Assembly (NCBI GenBank): GCA_949752745.1
Contig: OX457024.1
Coordinates: 50,241,347 to 50,305,346 of the forward strand
Direction: 5' to 3'
Source of the DNA: Protula sp. h YS-2021
Taxonomy: Eukaryota; Annelida; Polychaeta; Sabellida; Serpulidae
Length of the DNA: 64,000 bases
The position numbers were made by a program, and so were the translations under genes. The notes beneath the pieces are model-generated. The model was not told where the DNA came from. It was given only the letters and a program-made list of their open reading frames with translations, and made no database searches. Position 1 is the first letter of the stretch, and every line of letters begins with the position of its first letter. Below are positions 1 through 11,424 of the stretch, in pieces.

Positions 1-705
1 ATTTTAAAACTTTTTCTGCAAGTTGAGGGAAACATTGGCGAAACGCCAAATTCTTTTCTTTTCCCAGGATTGCTACGAGAGTGTCGTAAAATTTGATGGA
101 AATAGGCGGCATACATGTCCAGCTGGTTATTACTTAACGACTCACCAAAAATTTACGAAAATATTTGCGAAACCCCTTTATAGAGCGGGTATCCGTCGTC
201 TGAATGTACGTATGTTCGTGTCACAATATGTACGTATATAAACTTTGACTTAAAATACTTCTTCTCCCTCAGTTTTGATCGGATTCCTTTCAAGTTTTTT
301 GTTATCCGGGCGATATCTCAAAAACTATTTATTGGAGCTTCACCAAACCTCACAGGAAGGAAGTATATATAGTGCAGATGTGCAAGGGCCCATCCGTAGG
401 TCCATCCGCTGAACCTTGTATATTGTTTTTGTATGGGCAGTATTTCAAAAGGGTACCTGGACCACAGTGATGTAACCGCTATTGGCCTAGGGTTCTGCAT
501 CTCCGATGCCTTTGTTTAATTTATTGGTAGCCAATTTTCAAAATGCTTTTTCTCCCACAATTTGGATAGGATTTCATTCCAATTTTGTGCGTGTGTTTAC
601 CAGATGGTTCTCTCTTGATGAATTACTGTTTTTGGCGAACCGCCAAATGTTTGCCAATTTGGGGGGGGGGGCGCATTTATTATCCCCCGTATAACGGAGG
701 GATAT
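1..705 (+). repeat. rep-A degenerate units
   Basis: Diverged copies of the roughly 155-bp rep-A unit. Recognisable pieces are the block leader near 185-300 (TCCGTCGTCTG, then ATGTACGTATG, then CTTCTCCCTCAGTTTTGATC) and the arm pair around TTTTTGGCGAACCGCCAAA near 630-650, followed by a G10 run at 661-670. No gene is visible. Confidence 0.6.
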
Positions 706-754
706 AGTTTTCAGCTTATCTGTTTAACGTCACGTAAATATTTATATAGTGTGA

Positions 755-1115
755 ACAAGATGTTATGTGCAAAATATGTCGGTAACGGAAAGTCGTATCG
801 ACTTCAAATTTAAATGGGTATTCCTTGGATCAGTGGGGTGTTTTTTTTTTTTTCACACTCGACGGGTGTAGCGAAATCAAGAAAGGCGTGAGACGCCATT
901 ACATTAAAGTCTTAAATGCAATATTTCACAGTCGTTGACCGTCGGAGAAAGTTGAAACTTGGTTGGAATTTTGCTTGGCAGGATTTTGTCAAATTTCTGT
1001 TGGAAAGATTCTGTAAAATTTTGCCGTAGTCCTTAGATAAAAATGTCTCGATAGCGGAAAGTCGGATCGACTTCAAATGTGATGTAGTTATTCCTTGGAT
1101 AAGTCGCATGCTTTT
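755..1115 (-). repeat. rep-B copy, reverse orientation
   Basis: The segment near 1,035-1,105 (CGATAGCGGAAAGTCGGATC ... CCTTGGATAAGT) is the reverse complement of 29,864-29,925, a rep-B copy. A second diverged sub-unit lies at 780-830. It is dispersed non-coding repeat. Confidence 0.6.
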
Positions 1116-1279
1116 TGTTAAACTTTAAAATCATGGGAGTGATTTGTTACGGTTAACGGGTATTAATGTTTGCAATACCCGGAAGTAGTTTTCACTTTAA
1201 AGTGGGTCCTCTAACATTTTGTGTTATGACAAGCAGCTTACTATTATGGCTGTAACTACACTTAAGGTACACACCCTTA

Positions 1280-2740
1280 CCGTAACGTTTGCTAAAAGGG
1301 TTACGGTTGCGTTTGGACTCGTGCCTACATTAGGTGACCGAGGGAGGTGTTAAGGTTAGGATAAAATACCTATTTCGGTACAGCCTATTTGAAGATCCGG
1401 ATAAAAAAGACGCGGTAAAACCTTCCACTTCCGGATAAAAGGCGTACGTACAGTAAAGCTGCTGTAGCGACCAACTTCGAAACCTGGAAAAAAGGTCGTG
1501 CAATAAAATGTTTTTTAGCGACCAGCTTTCAGAATCGGGTAAAAAAGATCTAGAGTAAAACCTGTTTGTAGTGACCACCGTTCATAAATGGATAAAAAAG
1601 ACGTAAAGTAAAACCTCTTTAGTGATTACCTTCTAGACCCGAATAAAAAGGCGTACCGGAAACCTGTCTGTAGTAATCACCTTGCAGACCCCGATAAAAC
1701 ACCTGGACCTGTGTAAAAAAAGTGAGATTTCTACCTCCCCCCTTTCAAAATTGGATAAAAGTGATACGCAATCGGACTTCTTTGCACATGGGATATATTT
1801 ATGTAAGTTAAAAGGTCTTATTATTCTGAATAAAACTCATAAACGGACAAAAAACACGCAAAGTAAAACCTCTGTGGTGACTACCTTCTAGATCTGGATA
1901 AAAAGGCTAAAACCTGTCTGTATTGATCACCTTTCAGACTTAGATAAAACACCTAAACCTGTAAAAAAGAGGATTGAAATACCCACAAGTCAAATTACCT
2001 ACCGCCCCCCCCCCCCACCTCCTTTCAAAAAACGGATGAAGGTGATACGCAACCTGACTTCTGGGCACATGGGATGCATTTATGTAAGGTAAAAGGTCTT
2101 ATTATTCTGAATATAGCTCATAACTGAAAAAAAAACAGATGAAGTAAAACCTCTGTAGTGACTACCTTGTAGACCTGGATAAGAAGACGTACTGTCTGTG
2201 GCGATCACCTTCCACACCAAGATGAAACATCTGAACCTCCATAAAAATATCGCACAAGTCAAAACTTCATACCCCCCCCCCCTTTCCTTTCAAAAATTGG
2301 ATAAAGGTGATACACAAGGAGACTTCTGGGCACTTGGTATACATTTATATAATGTAAAAGTCCTTATTATTCTTAAAATAACTTGTTAAATTAAAACTTT
2401 GTGAAAGAGCTGTCGGTGGAAACATTTGTTTTTGTTTAAAAAAAAGGCAACGGCTGGGTAATAAAAGTTTTTTTTTTTTTACTTGTTCGGGCGTACTGTT
2501 ATTGGTGAGCATTGGCGGCTATAGTTTATTTTTTGAATTTTTGAATATGAATTATGATTATGTGTGCAGAAATGAATATTTCAGTGCAAAACATGGAAAA
2601 TAGTTATTGGCGAATTGTGGGTTTAGTCGGGGAGACAAAAACAAGAAATAAATAGGTGTCGAGTAAAACTGTGTGATATAAGCCTGTACTCTCATGTTTT
2701 GTGTACACTAGCCGCTCTAGTTTTAGAGTAAATGGGCTGT
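1280..2740 (+). repeat. rep-C element with ~52-60 bp tandem core
   Basis: About a dozen degenerate units of the type GATAAAAAAGACGTAAAGT, AAACCTGTTTGTAGTGA, TCACCTTCCAGAC span 1,330-2,300. They are preceded by CTAATGTAGG-like sequence in reverse and followed by a tail (GGCTGGGTAATAAAAG ... CCGCTCTAG). The same assembly recurs near 10.4, 12.1, 29.4, 33.1, 39.4 and 46.1-47.0 kb. Small ORFs here are by-products of the repeat. 2,740-3,000 holds nothing I recognise. Confidence 0.7.
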
Positions 2741-3009
2741 GTGCAGTGTAACCAGACATGTTTGTCCAAATTTAACAGTAAATTAAAATGAAAATGAAAA
2801 TAGCCGGTTCCAAGATGGAAAGCAAAAACGTACGACCCGTTCAGGTCAATTTTCGGGAATTTTAAAAAGATTAAAACCCGCCATTGGGGTCAAATTTAAT
2901 AGAGTGAGAAAAAAATAATATTTACTATTTGATGTCTAAATAAATGTTTGTTCATATATTTTGACGCAAAATGTAAACAAATATACAAAAAAATATTAAT
3001 TATACATAC

Positions 3010-3253
3010 TTGGTTGAACAGGTTGGCATACATACTGGAAACCAGATAGAACATTTGCAATGGACATGGCAGGATTTGCTATCAATTTGCAACTTATTTT
3101 AAAACACGACACTGCAAAATTTTCTCCAAGATCCTTAAGAGGTGAACTGGAATCCGACTTCTTAGCCCAGATGACGACGAGAAAGCAGCTAGAACCCAAG
3201 GCAGACAACTGTACAAAGGTAGCTGCAGGTTCATTCTTAGTTATCGAACACAT
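3010..3253 (-). CDS. candidate host coding exon, unidentified
   Basis: A minus-strand open frame of 81 codons begins with Met (MCSITKNEPAATFVQL) and runs through complex, non-repetitive sequence. It contains a hydrophobic stretch (SALGSSCFLVVIWAKK) and further cysteines. It ends at a good splice donor (CCAA then GTATGT at 3,009 downward), so it could be a first coding exon. I found no matching downstream exon in 1-3,000, which is mostly repeat, and I do not recognise the family. The opposite strand is also open over much of this interval, which lowers confidence. It could be part of a diverged gene that leaves the window on the left, or a chance open frame. Confidence 0.25.
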
Positions 3254-3299
3254 TTAAGATTAGTTGTTGAAGCGTAGTTTCTGGGTGTCAAAACCAAGT

Positions 3300-3836
3300 C
3301 CACACTTGTGTAGCGCCAAATTGATCAAATGGGGGGAGGGGGAAGGGGGTGCATTTATAACTGTTTGGTAGACAGTTTTCAGAATGCTTCTACTCCCATG
3401 TTCAGGATCGTTTTCCTTTCCAATTTTGTACTAATATTTACTGGGTAGGCCTCTCTCGAAAGTTTTTCGCGATCCACTGAAAATTGGCTAAATAGCGGGC
3501 ATCTTTTTGGTAGCCAATTTCCCAAAGGTTTTCCCCCACAAGTTGAATCAGATTTTCTTCTAATTTTTGCAGAAATATTCATTAGGCGACCCGCTTTTGA
3601 AGTTACTTTTTTGGCGATCGGCCAAAAAATAGCTAAATTGGTGGCATTTAAAAAAAAAGACAGCGAATTTTCAAAATGCTTCTTCTCCCGTAATTTTGAT
3701 CGGATTTCTTTCCAGTTTTGAACGATTGTTACTTAGATAGTTGAATATGTACTTTTTTGCCGGTCAGCCAAAAATGAGCTATATAGGGGGCATTTTATAT
3801 TTTTGGCAGCCAGTTTAAAACAAAGGTTTATTATTA
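3300..3836 (+). repeat. rep-A units
   Basis: Three to four degenerate rep-A units, each with AATGCTTCT(T/A)CTCCC, then TTTGATCGGATT, then GGCGATC(G/C)GCCAAAA. There is no coding signal. Confidence 0.6.
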
Positions 3837-3837
3837 G

Positions 3838-3864
3838 CCCAGCTTACGTTACACGTAAGCTGGG
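3838..3864. repeat. perfect hairpin at element boundary
   Basis: CCCAGCTTACG and CGTAAGCTGGG form an 11-bp perfect stem around the loop TTACA. A truncated partner, CCCCAGCTTAC, sits at the matching end of the inverted composite element near 35,764-35,773. Both are followed by CCTATCGGT and GACG(C/T)CCGTT-type sequence, so this hairpin marks an element terminus. Confidence 0.65.
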
Positions 3865-3939
3865 GTATTCCTATCGGTCTGCGGATGGCGTCCGTTAGTT
3901 AGTTAGTTGTTTATTTAGTAAACTTTGTTTCAAAATGCA

Positions 3940-4315
3940 TCTCCTCCTACAATTTTGATCCGATGTCATTTATTTTTGGTGTGAGGCATCCCTAAGGGGT
4001 CGCGCATACTGCTTGTGCTTTTCTGGTCGATCGGGTGGTTTTTGAATTTTTGGGGAATCTTTTAAGAAAAAAATTTAAAATGTATCTCCTCCTACATTTT
4101 TGACCCGATGTCCTTTATTTTTGGTATGAGGCACCCCTAAAGGGTCGTGCATACGGCTTGTGCTTTTTTAGTATTTTTGTATCTTTGGGGAATTTTTAAG
4201 CAAAAATTTCGAAAATAATTCAGAATGCATCTACTCCTACAATTTTGATTAGATGTCATTTATTTTTGGTGTGAGGTATCCCTAAGCAGTCGTGTGTACG
4301 GCTTGTGCTTTTTAG
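3940..4315 (+). repeat. rep-D, three ~140 bp units
   Basis: Three units of about 137-141 bp. Each carries AAAATG(C/T)ATCTCCTCCTAC, then CGATGTCATTTATTTTTGGT, then GAGGCA(T/C)CCCTAA, then CATACGGCTTGTGCTTTTT. The same unit recurs at 7,027-8,118 and, inverted, at 35,590-35,690. Confidence 0.75.
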
Positions 4316-4339
4316 ACCAGCCGACTATGTCGGGCTGGT
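4316..4339. repeat. hairpin leader of rep-A block
   Basis: ACCAGCCGAC and GTCGGGCTGGT pair with one bulge around TAT. The same leader (ACCAGCCTAC ... GTCGGTCTGGT) opens the second rep-A block at 13,985-14,008. Each is followed by TTATCCTATCAATAGAGGGG, so they are homologous starts. Confidence 0.6.
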
Positions 4340-5290
4340 GTTATCCTATCAATAGAGGGGTATCCGTCGTCTGTATGTACGTGTGTAAACTTTTACTTAA
4401 AATGCTTCTTCTCCTTCAGTTTTGATCGGATTCATCTCAAATTGTACACGAATGTTCCCCAGGTAGGCCTCTCTTTTGAAAAATTACTCATTTTGGCGAT
4501 GCGCCAAAAATTGGCCAAATTGGGGACATTTTTTAATTTTTTGGTATCTAGTTTTCAAATTGCTTCTTCTCCCACAATTTTGATTGGATTTCTTTCCAAT
4601 TTTTGAATAGTTGTTCTCTAGGTAGACCTCTCATGAAAAATTACTGTTTTGGGCGATCCGCCAAAAATTGGCTAAATGGCGGGCATTTAATTTTTTTTTT
4701 TTTTGGGGGGGGGGGGAATTTTTAAAATGCTTCCTCTCAAACAGTTTTGATCAGATTTTCTTCAAATTCTGTACGAATGTTCTTAACATAGTGCTCCCGT
4801 AAAAATTTACTTTTTTTGGCGATCCCCCTAAAATTGGCCAAATGGGGGGCATTTTTAATTTTTGTTGCCTAATTTTCAAAATGCTTCTTCTCCCACAATT
4901 TTGATCGGATTCCTTTCCAATTTGTACGATTGCTCTCCAGGTAGGCTTATCTTGGAAGTTTACTCTTTTTGGCGATCCGCCAAAAATTGGCCAAATTGGG
5001 GACATTTGTGATTTTATTGTCACCAATTTTCAAAATGCTTTTTTTTTCGTACAATTTTGATCAGATTTTCTTCAATTTTGTACGATTATTCTCTAAGTAG
5101 TCCTCTTTTGAAAAATTCCTCGTTTTGGCGATCCGCCAAACATTGGCCATATGAGGGGTATTTTTTAATTTAATTTTAATTTTGAAAATGCTTCTTCTCC
5201 CACAATGTTTACTGAGTTCCTTTCTAATTTTGTACGATTCTTCTCCTGTTTAGCCCCTCTTGAAAAATTAATTTTCTGGGCGATCCGCCA
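4340..5290 (+). repeat. rep-A tandem block 1
   Basis: About six degenerate units of roughly 155 bp. Each has AATGCTTCTTCTCCCACAAT, TTTGATC(G/A)GATTT, TTCTCTAGGTAGGCCTCTC, and the dyad GGCGATCCGCCAAAAATTGG, followed by a short G run. The block runs directly into sat51. Confidence 0.8.
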
Positions 5291-6320
5291 ATACTTCTAA
5301 GTTGAATAAACATGCGCATTGGTCCGAAACACGGACCGCGCATCGACGCAAGCTTGGTAAACATGCGCACTGGTTCGAAATCGAACCGAGCATCGACGCA
5401 AGTTAAATAAATGTGCGCACTGGTCCAAAGTGCAAACCTCGCGTCAGTGCAAGTTAAATAAACATGCGTAGTGGTCCGAAATAGTAACTGCGCATCAACG
5501 CAAGTTAAATAAACTTGCGAAGTGGTCCCAAATGCGAACCCCTTATCAACGCAAGTTAAATAAAGATGCGCACTGGTCTAAAATGAGAAACGCTGATCAA
5601 CGCTAGTCAAATAAACATGCGCAGTGTTCCGAAATGTAAACACTGCATCAACGCAAGCTAAATAAATATGCGCATTTGTCCGAATATCGAACCACTCATC
5701 AACGGAAGTTGAATATACATGCGCATTGGTCTGAAATGCGAACTGCGCATCGACGCAAGTTAAATTAACATGCGTACTGGTCTAAAATAAGAATCGCGCA
5801 TCAATGCAAATGAAATAAACATGCGCACTGGTCCGAAAAGTCAAACGCGCATCAACACAAGCTAAACAAACATGCTCACTGGTCCGAAATGCGAACCGCG
5901 CATCAACGCAAGTTAAATAAACATGCGAAGTGGTCTAAAATAAGGAACGCTGACCAACGCAAGTTAAATAAACATGCGCAGTGGTCCGAAATGTGAACAG
6001 CGCATCAAGGCATGCTAAATAAATATGCGCACTTGTCCAAATTGCAAATCATTCATCAACGGATGTTGAATATACATGCGCATTGGTCCGAAATGCGAAC
6101 TGCGCATCGATGCAGGTTAAATAAACATGCGCACTGGTCTAAAATAGGAACCGCTCATCAGTGCAAATTAACTAAACATGCGCACTGGTCCGAAAAGTCA
6201 AACGCGCATCAATACAAGCTAAACAAACATGCACACTGGTCCGAAATGCAAACCGCACATCAACGCAAGTTAAATAAACATGCGTACTGGTCGGAAATGC
6301 AAATCCCGCAAGAAAATACA
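5290..6320 (+). repeat. sat51 satellite array 1 (51-bp unit)
   Basis: About 20 units of a 51-bp repeat built from AAATAAACATGCGCACTGGT, CCGAAATGCGAACCGCGCAT and CAACGCAAGTT. Because 51 is a multiple of 3, open frames with a 17-residue period appear on both strands, for example the 103-codon frame at 6,012-6,323. These are shadows of the repeat, not genes. Confidence 0.9.
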
Positions 6321-6770
6321 TAACAGAACATTAAACTTAAGTAATGATGTTTTAGACGCGGCGTTTTCTTCTTTTCAAAAGGCACATGCGTTTCGTCGTT
6401 TCTGCTGCTTGAACTAATTGTGCATGTCCGACTGTACATGTCAACAGTACACCTGTGTTGATACAATTTCGATACTTTGTTCGAAGTTACATCTATGGGG
6501 AAACAAATCTTTGTATGTATTTATTGGTCTATGTTCGGCTCTGTTGCTAAATTAATTATTTAATTATTGCTATCCCGTCCTTTGAAGCCCAATTTTTCAG
6601 GGAAATTCCCTTGTTCAAGCTCGCCGGATTTGGTTTTATCGCTATTCGTTAACTGGGGCTTTGTCCTTGGACAAACTTGTATAATGTGACTACACTTTCG
6701 GCAACCAGACAAGCTTATTCATAGATTCACTAGATCTCGGCTGGTCACAATGTTCCTGGACATTCTTATT
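6320..6770 (+). repeat. composite-element 'tail' copy 1
   Basis: Unique-looking sequence that follows sat51. It recurs at 16,690-17,150 and, inverted, at 33,420-34,560. Landmarks are GGCGTTTTCTTCTTTTCAAA, ACATGTCAACAGTACAC, TTTGTCCTTGGACAA and CACTAGATCTCGGCTGGTC. It is non-coding. Confidence 0.75.
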
Positions 6771-6781
6771 TAGTCGATCGG

Positions 6782-7025
6782 ACCAGCCTCGGTGGCCTAG
6801 TGGTTAGAGTGTCCGCCTCGAGACTGGAAGATCGTGGGTTCAAACCCCGGTCGAGTCATACCTAAGACTTTAAAATTGGGACTCCTCCTTGCTACCCTGT
6901 GAGGCATTCCACATGTAAGGGTTAGAAGGAGGGCTGGAATGCCCCATTTCAGTATAATGTGGCAGGGGGATCCCGATATGACCAAAGCAGTTGAAAGGGA
7001 TCTAAAGAACAATACAAACAAACAA
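6782..7025 (+). mobile_element. tRNA-derived SINE with 12-bp TSD
   Basis: This 244-bp element has an RNA polymerase III box A (TGGCCTAGTGGTTAGAGTG) and box B (GGTTCAAACCCC) spaced as in a tRNA. A non-tRNA body follows (CATACCTAAGACTTTAAAAT ... TATAATGTGGCAGGGGGATC), then an A/C-rich tail ending AACAAACAAAA. It is flanked by an exact 12-bp target-site duplication, TTAGTCGATCGG (6,770-6,781 and 7,026-7,037). The target is rep-D sequence. A diverged minus-strand relative lies at 37,585-37,790. Confidence 0.9.
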
Positions 7026-7026
7026 A

Positions 7027-8118
7027 ATTAGTCGATCGGGTTATTTTTTAATTTTTTGGGAATTTTTGAAGAAAAAATTTTAAAATGTATCTCCTGCCAC
7101 ATTTTTGACCCGATGTCATTTATTTTTGGTATGAGGCACCCCTAAATGGCCTTGCATACGGCTTGTGCTTTTTTAGTCGATCGGACAATTGTTGTATTTT
7201 TGGGGAATTTTTTAAGCAAAAATTTCAAAAAAAGTTCAAAATGGATCTACTCCTACAATTTTGATTCGATTTCATGTATTTTTGGTGTGAGATATCCCTA
7301 AGGGGTCGTGCATACGGCTTGTTCTTTTTTAGTCAATCAGGTGATTTTTGAATTTTTGGAAGATTTTTGAAGAAAAATTTAAAAGGTATCTCCTACATTT
7401 TTGATCCGATGTCTTTTTTTTTTTTTTTTTTGGTATGAGGCACCCTAAAGGGTCGTGCATACGGCTTGTGCTTTTTAGTCGATCGGACAAGTTTTGTATT
7501 TTTAGGGAATTTTTAAAGCAAAAAACTTCAAAATGCATTTCCCCGTAGAGTTTTGAACCGATTTCTTTTTTTTTATTTTTGTTTTGGTTTGAGGCATCTC
7601 TAAGGGGTTGAGCATACGGCTTGCGCTTTTTTAGTCGATCCGACAATTTCTGTATTTCTGTATAGGGAATTTTTGAAGAAAATTTTGAAGAAAATTTTGA
7701 AGAAGATTTCATTAAGTTTTGGTATGAGGCATCTTTAGGTGGGTCGGGCATACGGCTTGTGCTATTTGACTCGACTTGGGAATTTTTGATTTCGTGGCGA
7801 ATTTTTGCTGAAGATACCTCAGAATGCATCTTCTCCTGCAGTTTTGATCAGAAATCATTTATTTTGGGGCTGAGGCATGCTTAGGGTGTCGTGAATACGG
7901 CCTGTGCTTTTCGAGTCGATCAGGGAATTTTTGGTGAATTTTTGAAGAAAAATTTCAAAATGCATTTCCTCCTACAGTTTTCATCAGATTTCATTTATTC
8001 TTGACATGAGCCGTCTCTAGAGGGTCATGCATACGGTTTGTGCTTTTTGAGTGAATTGGAAAACTTTTGAATTTTTTTCGGAATTTTTGAGAAAAAAAAT
8101 TAAATGAATCTCCTCCTA
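7027..8118 (+). repeat. rep-D array, about seven units
   Basis: Units begin near 7,080, 7,236, 7,377, 7,531, 7,680, 7,821 and 7,957. Each carries GCATACGGCTTGTGCTTTTT and AGTCGATCGG. The reverse-strand 166-codon open frame at 7,329-7,829 follows the repeat and is not a gene. The array merges into sat51 near 8,118. Confidence 0.8.
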
Positions 8119-9112
8119 CAGCGCATAAACGCAAGTTAAATGAACTTGCGCAGTAGTCAGATTTACCAACCGCACATCAACGCAAGTTAAATAAACATTT
8201 ACAGTAGTCCAAATTAAGCACTGCGCATCGATGCAAGTTAAATAAACATGCGCATTGGTCCGAAATGTAAACCGCGCATTGAGGGAAGATAAATAAACAT
8301 GCCAACTGGTCCAAAATAAGCACCGCGCATCAACGCAAGGTAAATAAACATGCGCACTTGTCCGAAAAAAGAACTACGCATCGACGCAAGTTGAATAGAC
8401 ATGCGCAGTGGTCCGAAATGCGAACCGCGCATCAACGCAACCTTAAGAAACATACGCACTAGTCCGAAATGCGAACCGCCCATCGCGGTCCGAAATTCGA
8501 ACCACGCATCAACGCAAGTTCAGTTAACATGGACAATGACCGGAAATGCGAACCGTGCATCGATGAAAGTTAAATAAACATGCGATCTGGTCCAAAATAA
8601 GCACCGCGCATTAACGCAAGTTAAGCAAACATGCGCACTTGTCCAAAAAAAGAACCACGCATCGACGCAAGTTAAATAAACATGCGCAGTGGTCCGAAGA
8701 AAGAACCACGAATCGACGCAAGTTGAATAGACATAAGAGTCGGGCATCGAGACTTAAATAAGCATGCGTACTGGTCCGAAATGCAAATCGCGTGTCAACG
8801 CAAGTTAAATGAACCTGCGCACTGGTCCGAAATGCGAACCGCGCATCAACGCAACCTAAAGAAACATGCACACTGGTCCGAATTGCGAACCGCACATCAG
8901 CGCAAATTAAATAAACATGTGCAGTGGTCCAAAATAAGTACCGAGCATCAACACAAGTTAAATATGCGCACTGGTCCAAAATGCGAACCACGCATCAACA
9001 CAAGTTAAATAAACATGCGCACTGGTGGAAAATGCGAACCGCTAATCAACCCAAGCTAAATAAACAAACACACTGGTCAGAAGTGGGAATTGAGCATTAA
9101 CGCAAGTTAAAC
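8118..9112 (+). repeat. sat51 array 2
   Basis: About 19 units of the 51-bp satellite, more diverged than array 1. Open frames on both strands have the 17-residue period and are rejected as genes. 9,113-9,620 shows no gene and no repeat that I recognise. Confidence 0.88.
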
Positions 9113-9619
9113 TAGAGTCTTATTTCGCTAGCGAAATGTTTAACACTTGACAAAAATTAAATGCAAAAATACTTCCTTCAATGGGTTCTTTCTTGAATAA
9201 TATGTGCAAACAACACAGCTTGAATACGTCTTGTAACCCGAGTAGTGTTTGGTTTTGTTGGCTTAAGGTTTTATTGACTGAGCAGGCCTATTCCGTGTTA
9301 TCTATTTACGCAGTGAGAGCTCGCACAAAGCTCAGCAGCTGTGTTCTGTGATGTACGTTAAATGCAATGCATTTACTTGCAAAAATACACTCTTTTCACA
9401 TGGTCAAAGAAAACGAAATCGAAGACCAAAATAAAAAGTGACATGCACACGTTCCGATCAAGCTCTTCATAAGTCCCAAGTTTCATGGTCCAAGGGCCCA
9501 TGGTGTCAGAGAAGAAGAAGACACAAAAAATCGGAAAAAGTGTCAAGAGTAAAAACACGGACGCATTTTGCTCGCACAAATTCATGTAACTCTTGCAAGC
9601 CAAAGGCTTGTCTAGTATT

Positions 9620-9960
9620 AAAAAACATGCGAACCGCACATCAATACAAGCTAAATAAGCGGGCACACTGGACCAAAATAAGCACCGTGCATCAACGCAA
9701 GTTAAATAAACATGCGCACTGGTTCGAAATGCGAACTGCGCATTAACGCAACTTAAATAACATGCGCAATATTCAAAATAAGAACTGCGCATCAAAGCAA
9801 CTTAAATAAACATTTGCACTGGTCCAGAATAAGAACCGCGCATCAACTCAAGTTAAAGAAATATGCGCATTGGCCTGGAATAAGAACCGCGCATCGACGC
9901 ACGTTAAATAAACACGCGCAGTGGTTCGAAATGCGAACCACGCGCCAACTTATACCTTGT
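9620..9960 (+). repeat. sat51 array 3
   Basis: About seven 51-bp units, orientation as in arrays 1 and 2. 9,960-10,385 holds no recognisable gene, only a C-rich run near 10,227-10,240. Confidence 0.85.
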
Positions 9961-10385
9961 GTTTTGTTTTTGCTTTGCTTTGTTTGCACGATAACTCCAG
10001 AATAGGAAGTCAGATCAGCTTCAATTTCGGAATGTTTTAGTCGTATTTACATGCCTCTGCAGAACCAGCTGTTGATTTTACTCGCCTGACAGCCAACGTG
10101 TTTTACCTGATTGATAAGCTTTTCCAGAATGCAGTACCTGGAAGTGTTTTTAAGTGGGTTATCGGCTCTTTTCTGTTATGCCAAGCAGCTTACCATTTTG
10201 GCACAAAAATGTTCCCTCCCCTGCCCGCCCCATCCCCCCCCCCCCCGCCACTTATAACTATTACACAGTTATAAAGGATGACTTTGTTATTTTCTGGGCG
10301 ATGAGTATGTTCGCGGACAATGCATATATGCGCTTTGTATGTAGACTTATACCATCAAATGGGTAAAACAGTTAGGGCTGCATTC

Positions 10386-10830
10386 AGAACCGTGCTGACA
10401 TTAGATGGCCGGAGGCGGGGGGGGGGGGGTGGCTTTCAGTAAAAACAAATCACCAGTGAAGTAGGAAACTGCTTATGTGGTGATCACCTTCCTGACTCGG
10501 ATATAAAGGGGTAGAGTGAAACCTATTTGTAGTGACCACTTTCTAGACTCGGATAAAGAAGACGTGGAGTAACCCTAGTTTATAGTGACCACACACCACG
10601 TTGGTGCCTGAACCTGAACTTGTAGTTCTTTATTAGTCTTATAATTCTGCAAAAAAAGTACAACATAGTCAAAATACCTTATAAACTGAAGCAGGGGGCA
10701 AACGATGGAGAAAGCAGGCACCGTTTTATCGAGGAAAACGTCTGGCTAACGTCGGGAAATGCCTGGCTAATAAAAGTGATTGACATGTTCGTGTATACTG
10801 TTATTGGTGTGTACTGATCGCTCTAGTTAT
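10386..10830 (+). repeat. rep-C copy
   Basis: It contains GTGCTGACATTAGATGGCCG, then tandem pieces (GGATAAAGAAGACGTGGAGT, CCTATTTGTAGTGACCAC), then the tail GCCTGGCTAATAAAAGT ... CGCTCTAG, the same order as at 1.3-2.7 kb. A G run lies at 10,417-10,428. Confidence 0.65.
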
Positions 10831-11118
10831 CTATTTTGTTTGTATGTTTTTGCAGATTTTGGTCTGGCATACAAGGACAGAAAAAGTGGACCTGCGAAAT
10901 GAAGCCAGATTAAAGGAGATGGGTTTGCCTGGTTCAGACCCAAAAATAGAAGTTTGAACTGTAATCAATTTATGGGAATTCTACACGATCAATCAGCAGC
11001 TGTAAAGAAAAAACGAACATGGGCCCGCCTACCTTTAGTTGATAATGTCGCAATATCCAATAACGAATAGATTTATTATTATACTAAATAACTTTTCAAT
11101 AAATCAAAGATGTAGAAC

Positions 11119-11122
11119 TATA

Positions 11123-11186
<64 letters not shown>

Positions 11187-11187
11187 C
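11119..11187. repeat. (TA)n microsatellite
   Basis: Near-pure TA/AT dinucleotide tract with two TT interruptions. A second shorter (AT)n tract lies at 11,392-11,421. The alternating Tyr-Ile open frame is an artefact. 11,190-12,050 has no gene I can support, only a short CA tract near 11,978-12,003. Confidence 0.95.
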
Positions 11188-11387
11188 AAATGGGTGTGCA
11201 GTGTCATATTATTGTTATTGTTTTCTTATATGTATTTTTTCAAATCGAAAAAAAAAATTGACACATTAATATTGATTAAAAAAAATTGAGAAATTACACA
11301 CTTTGCATCCAGACTCGGTGTTTTTTCTTTAGACAGGTTCGCAGAACGTATTTGGCAAAGAATTACTTATTTGGCAAAGAATTACGC

Positions 11388-11424
<37 letters not shown>

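Noticed and set aside
5290..6320. Regularly spaced repeats that could recall a CRISPR array
   Set aside because: Whole units repeat head to tail with no unique spacers, in a eukaryotic repeat context, and no cas genes are present.
6012..6323. 103-codon frame with repeated KHAHWSE motif, and similar frames at 8,238-9,008, 9,438-9,746, 34,655-35,581
   Set aside because: These are translations of the 51-bp satellite; both strands are open because the unit is a multiple of three.
6786..6858. A stand-alone tRNA gene
   Set aside because: Box A and B are present, but a non-tRNA body, an A-rich tail and a 12-bp target duplication make it a SINE.
7329..7829. 166-codon minus-strand frame
   Set aside because: Follows the rep-D array with periodic phrases; no gene.
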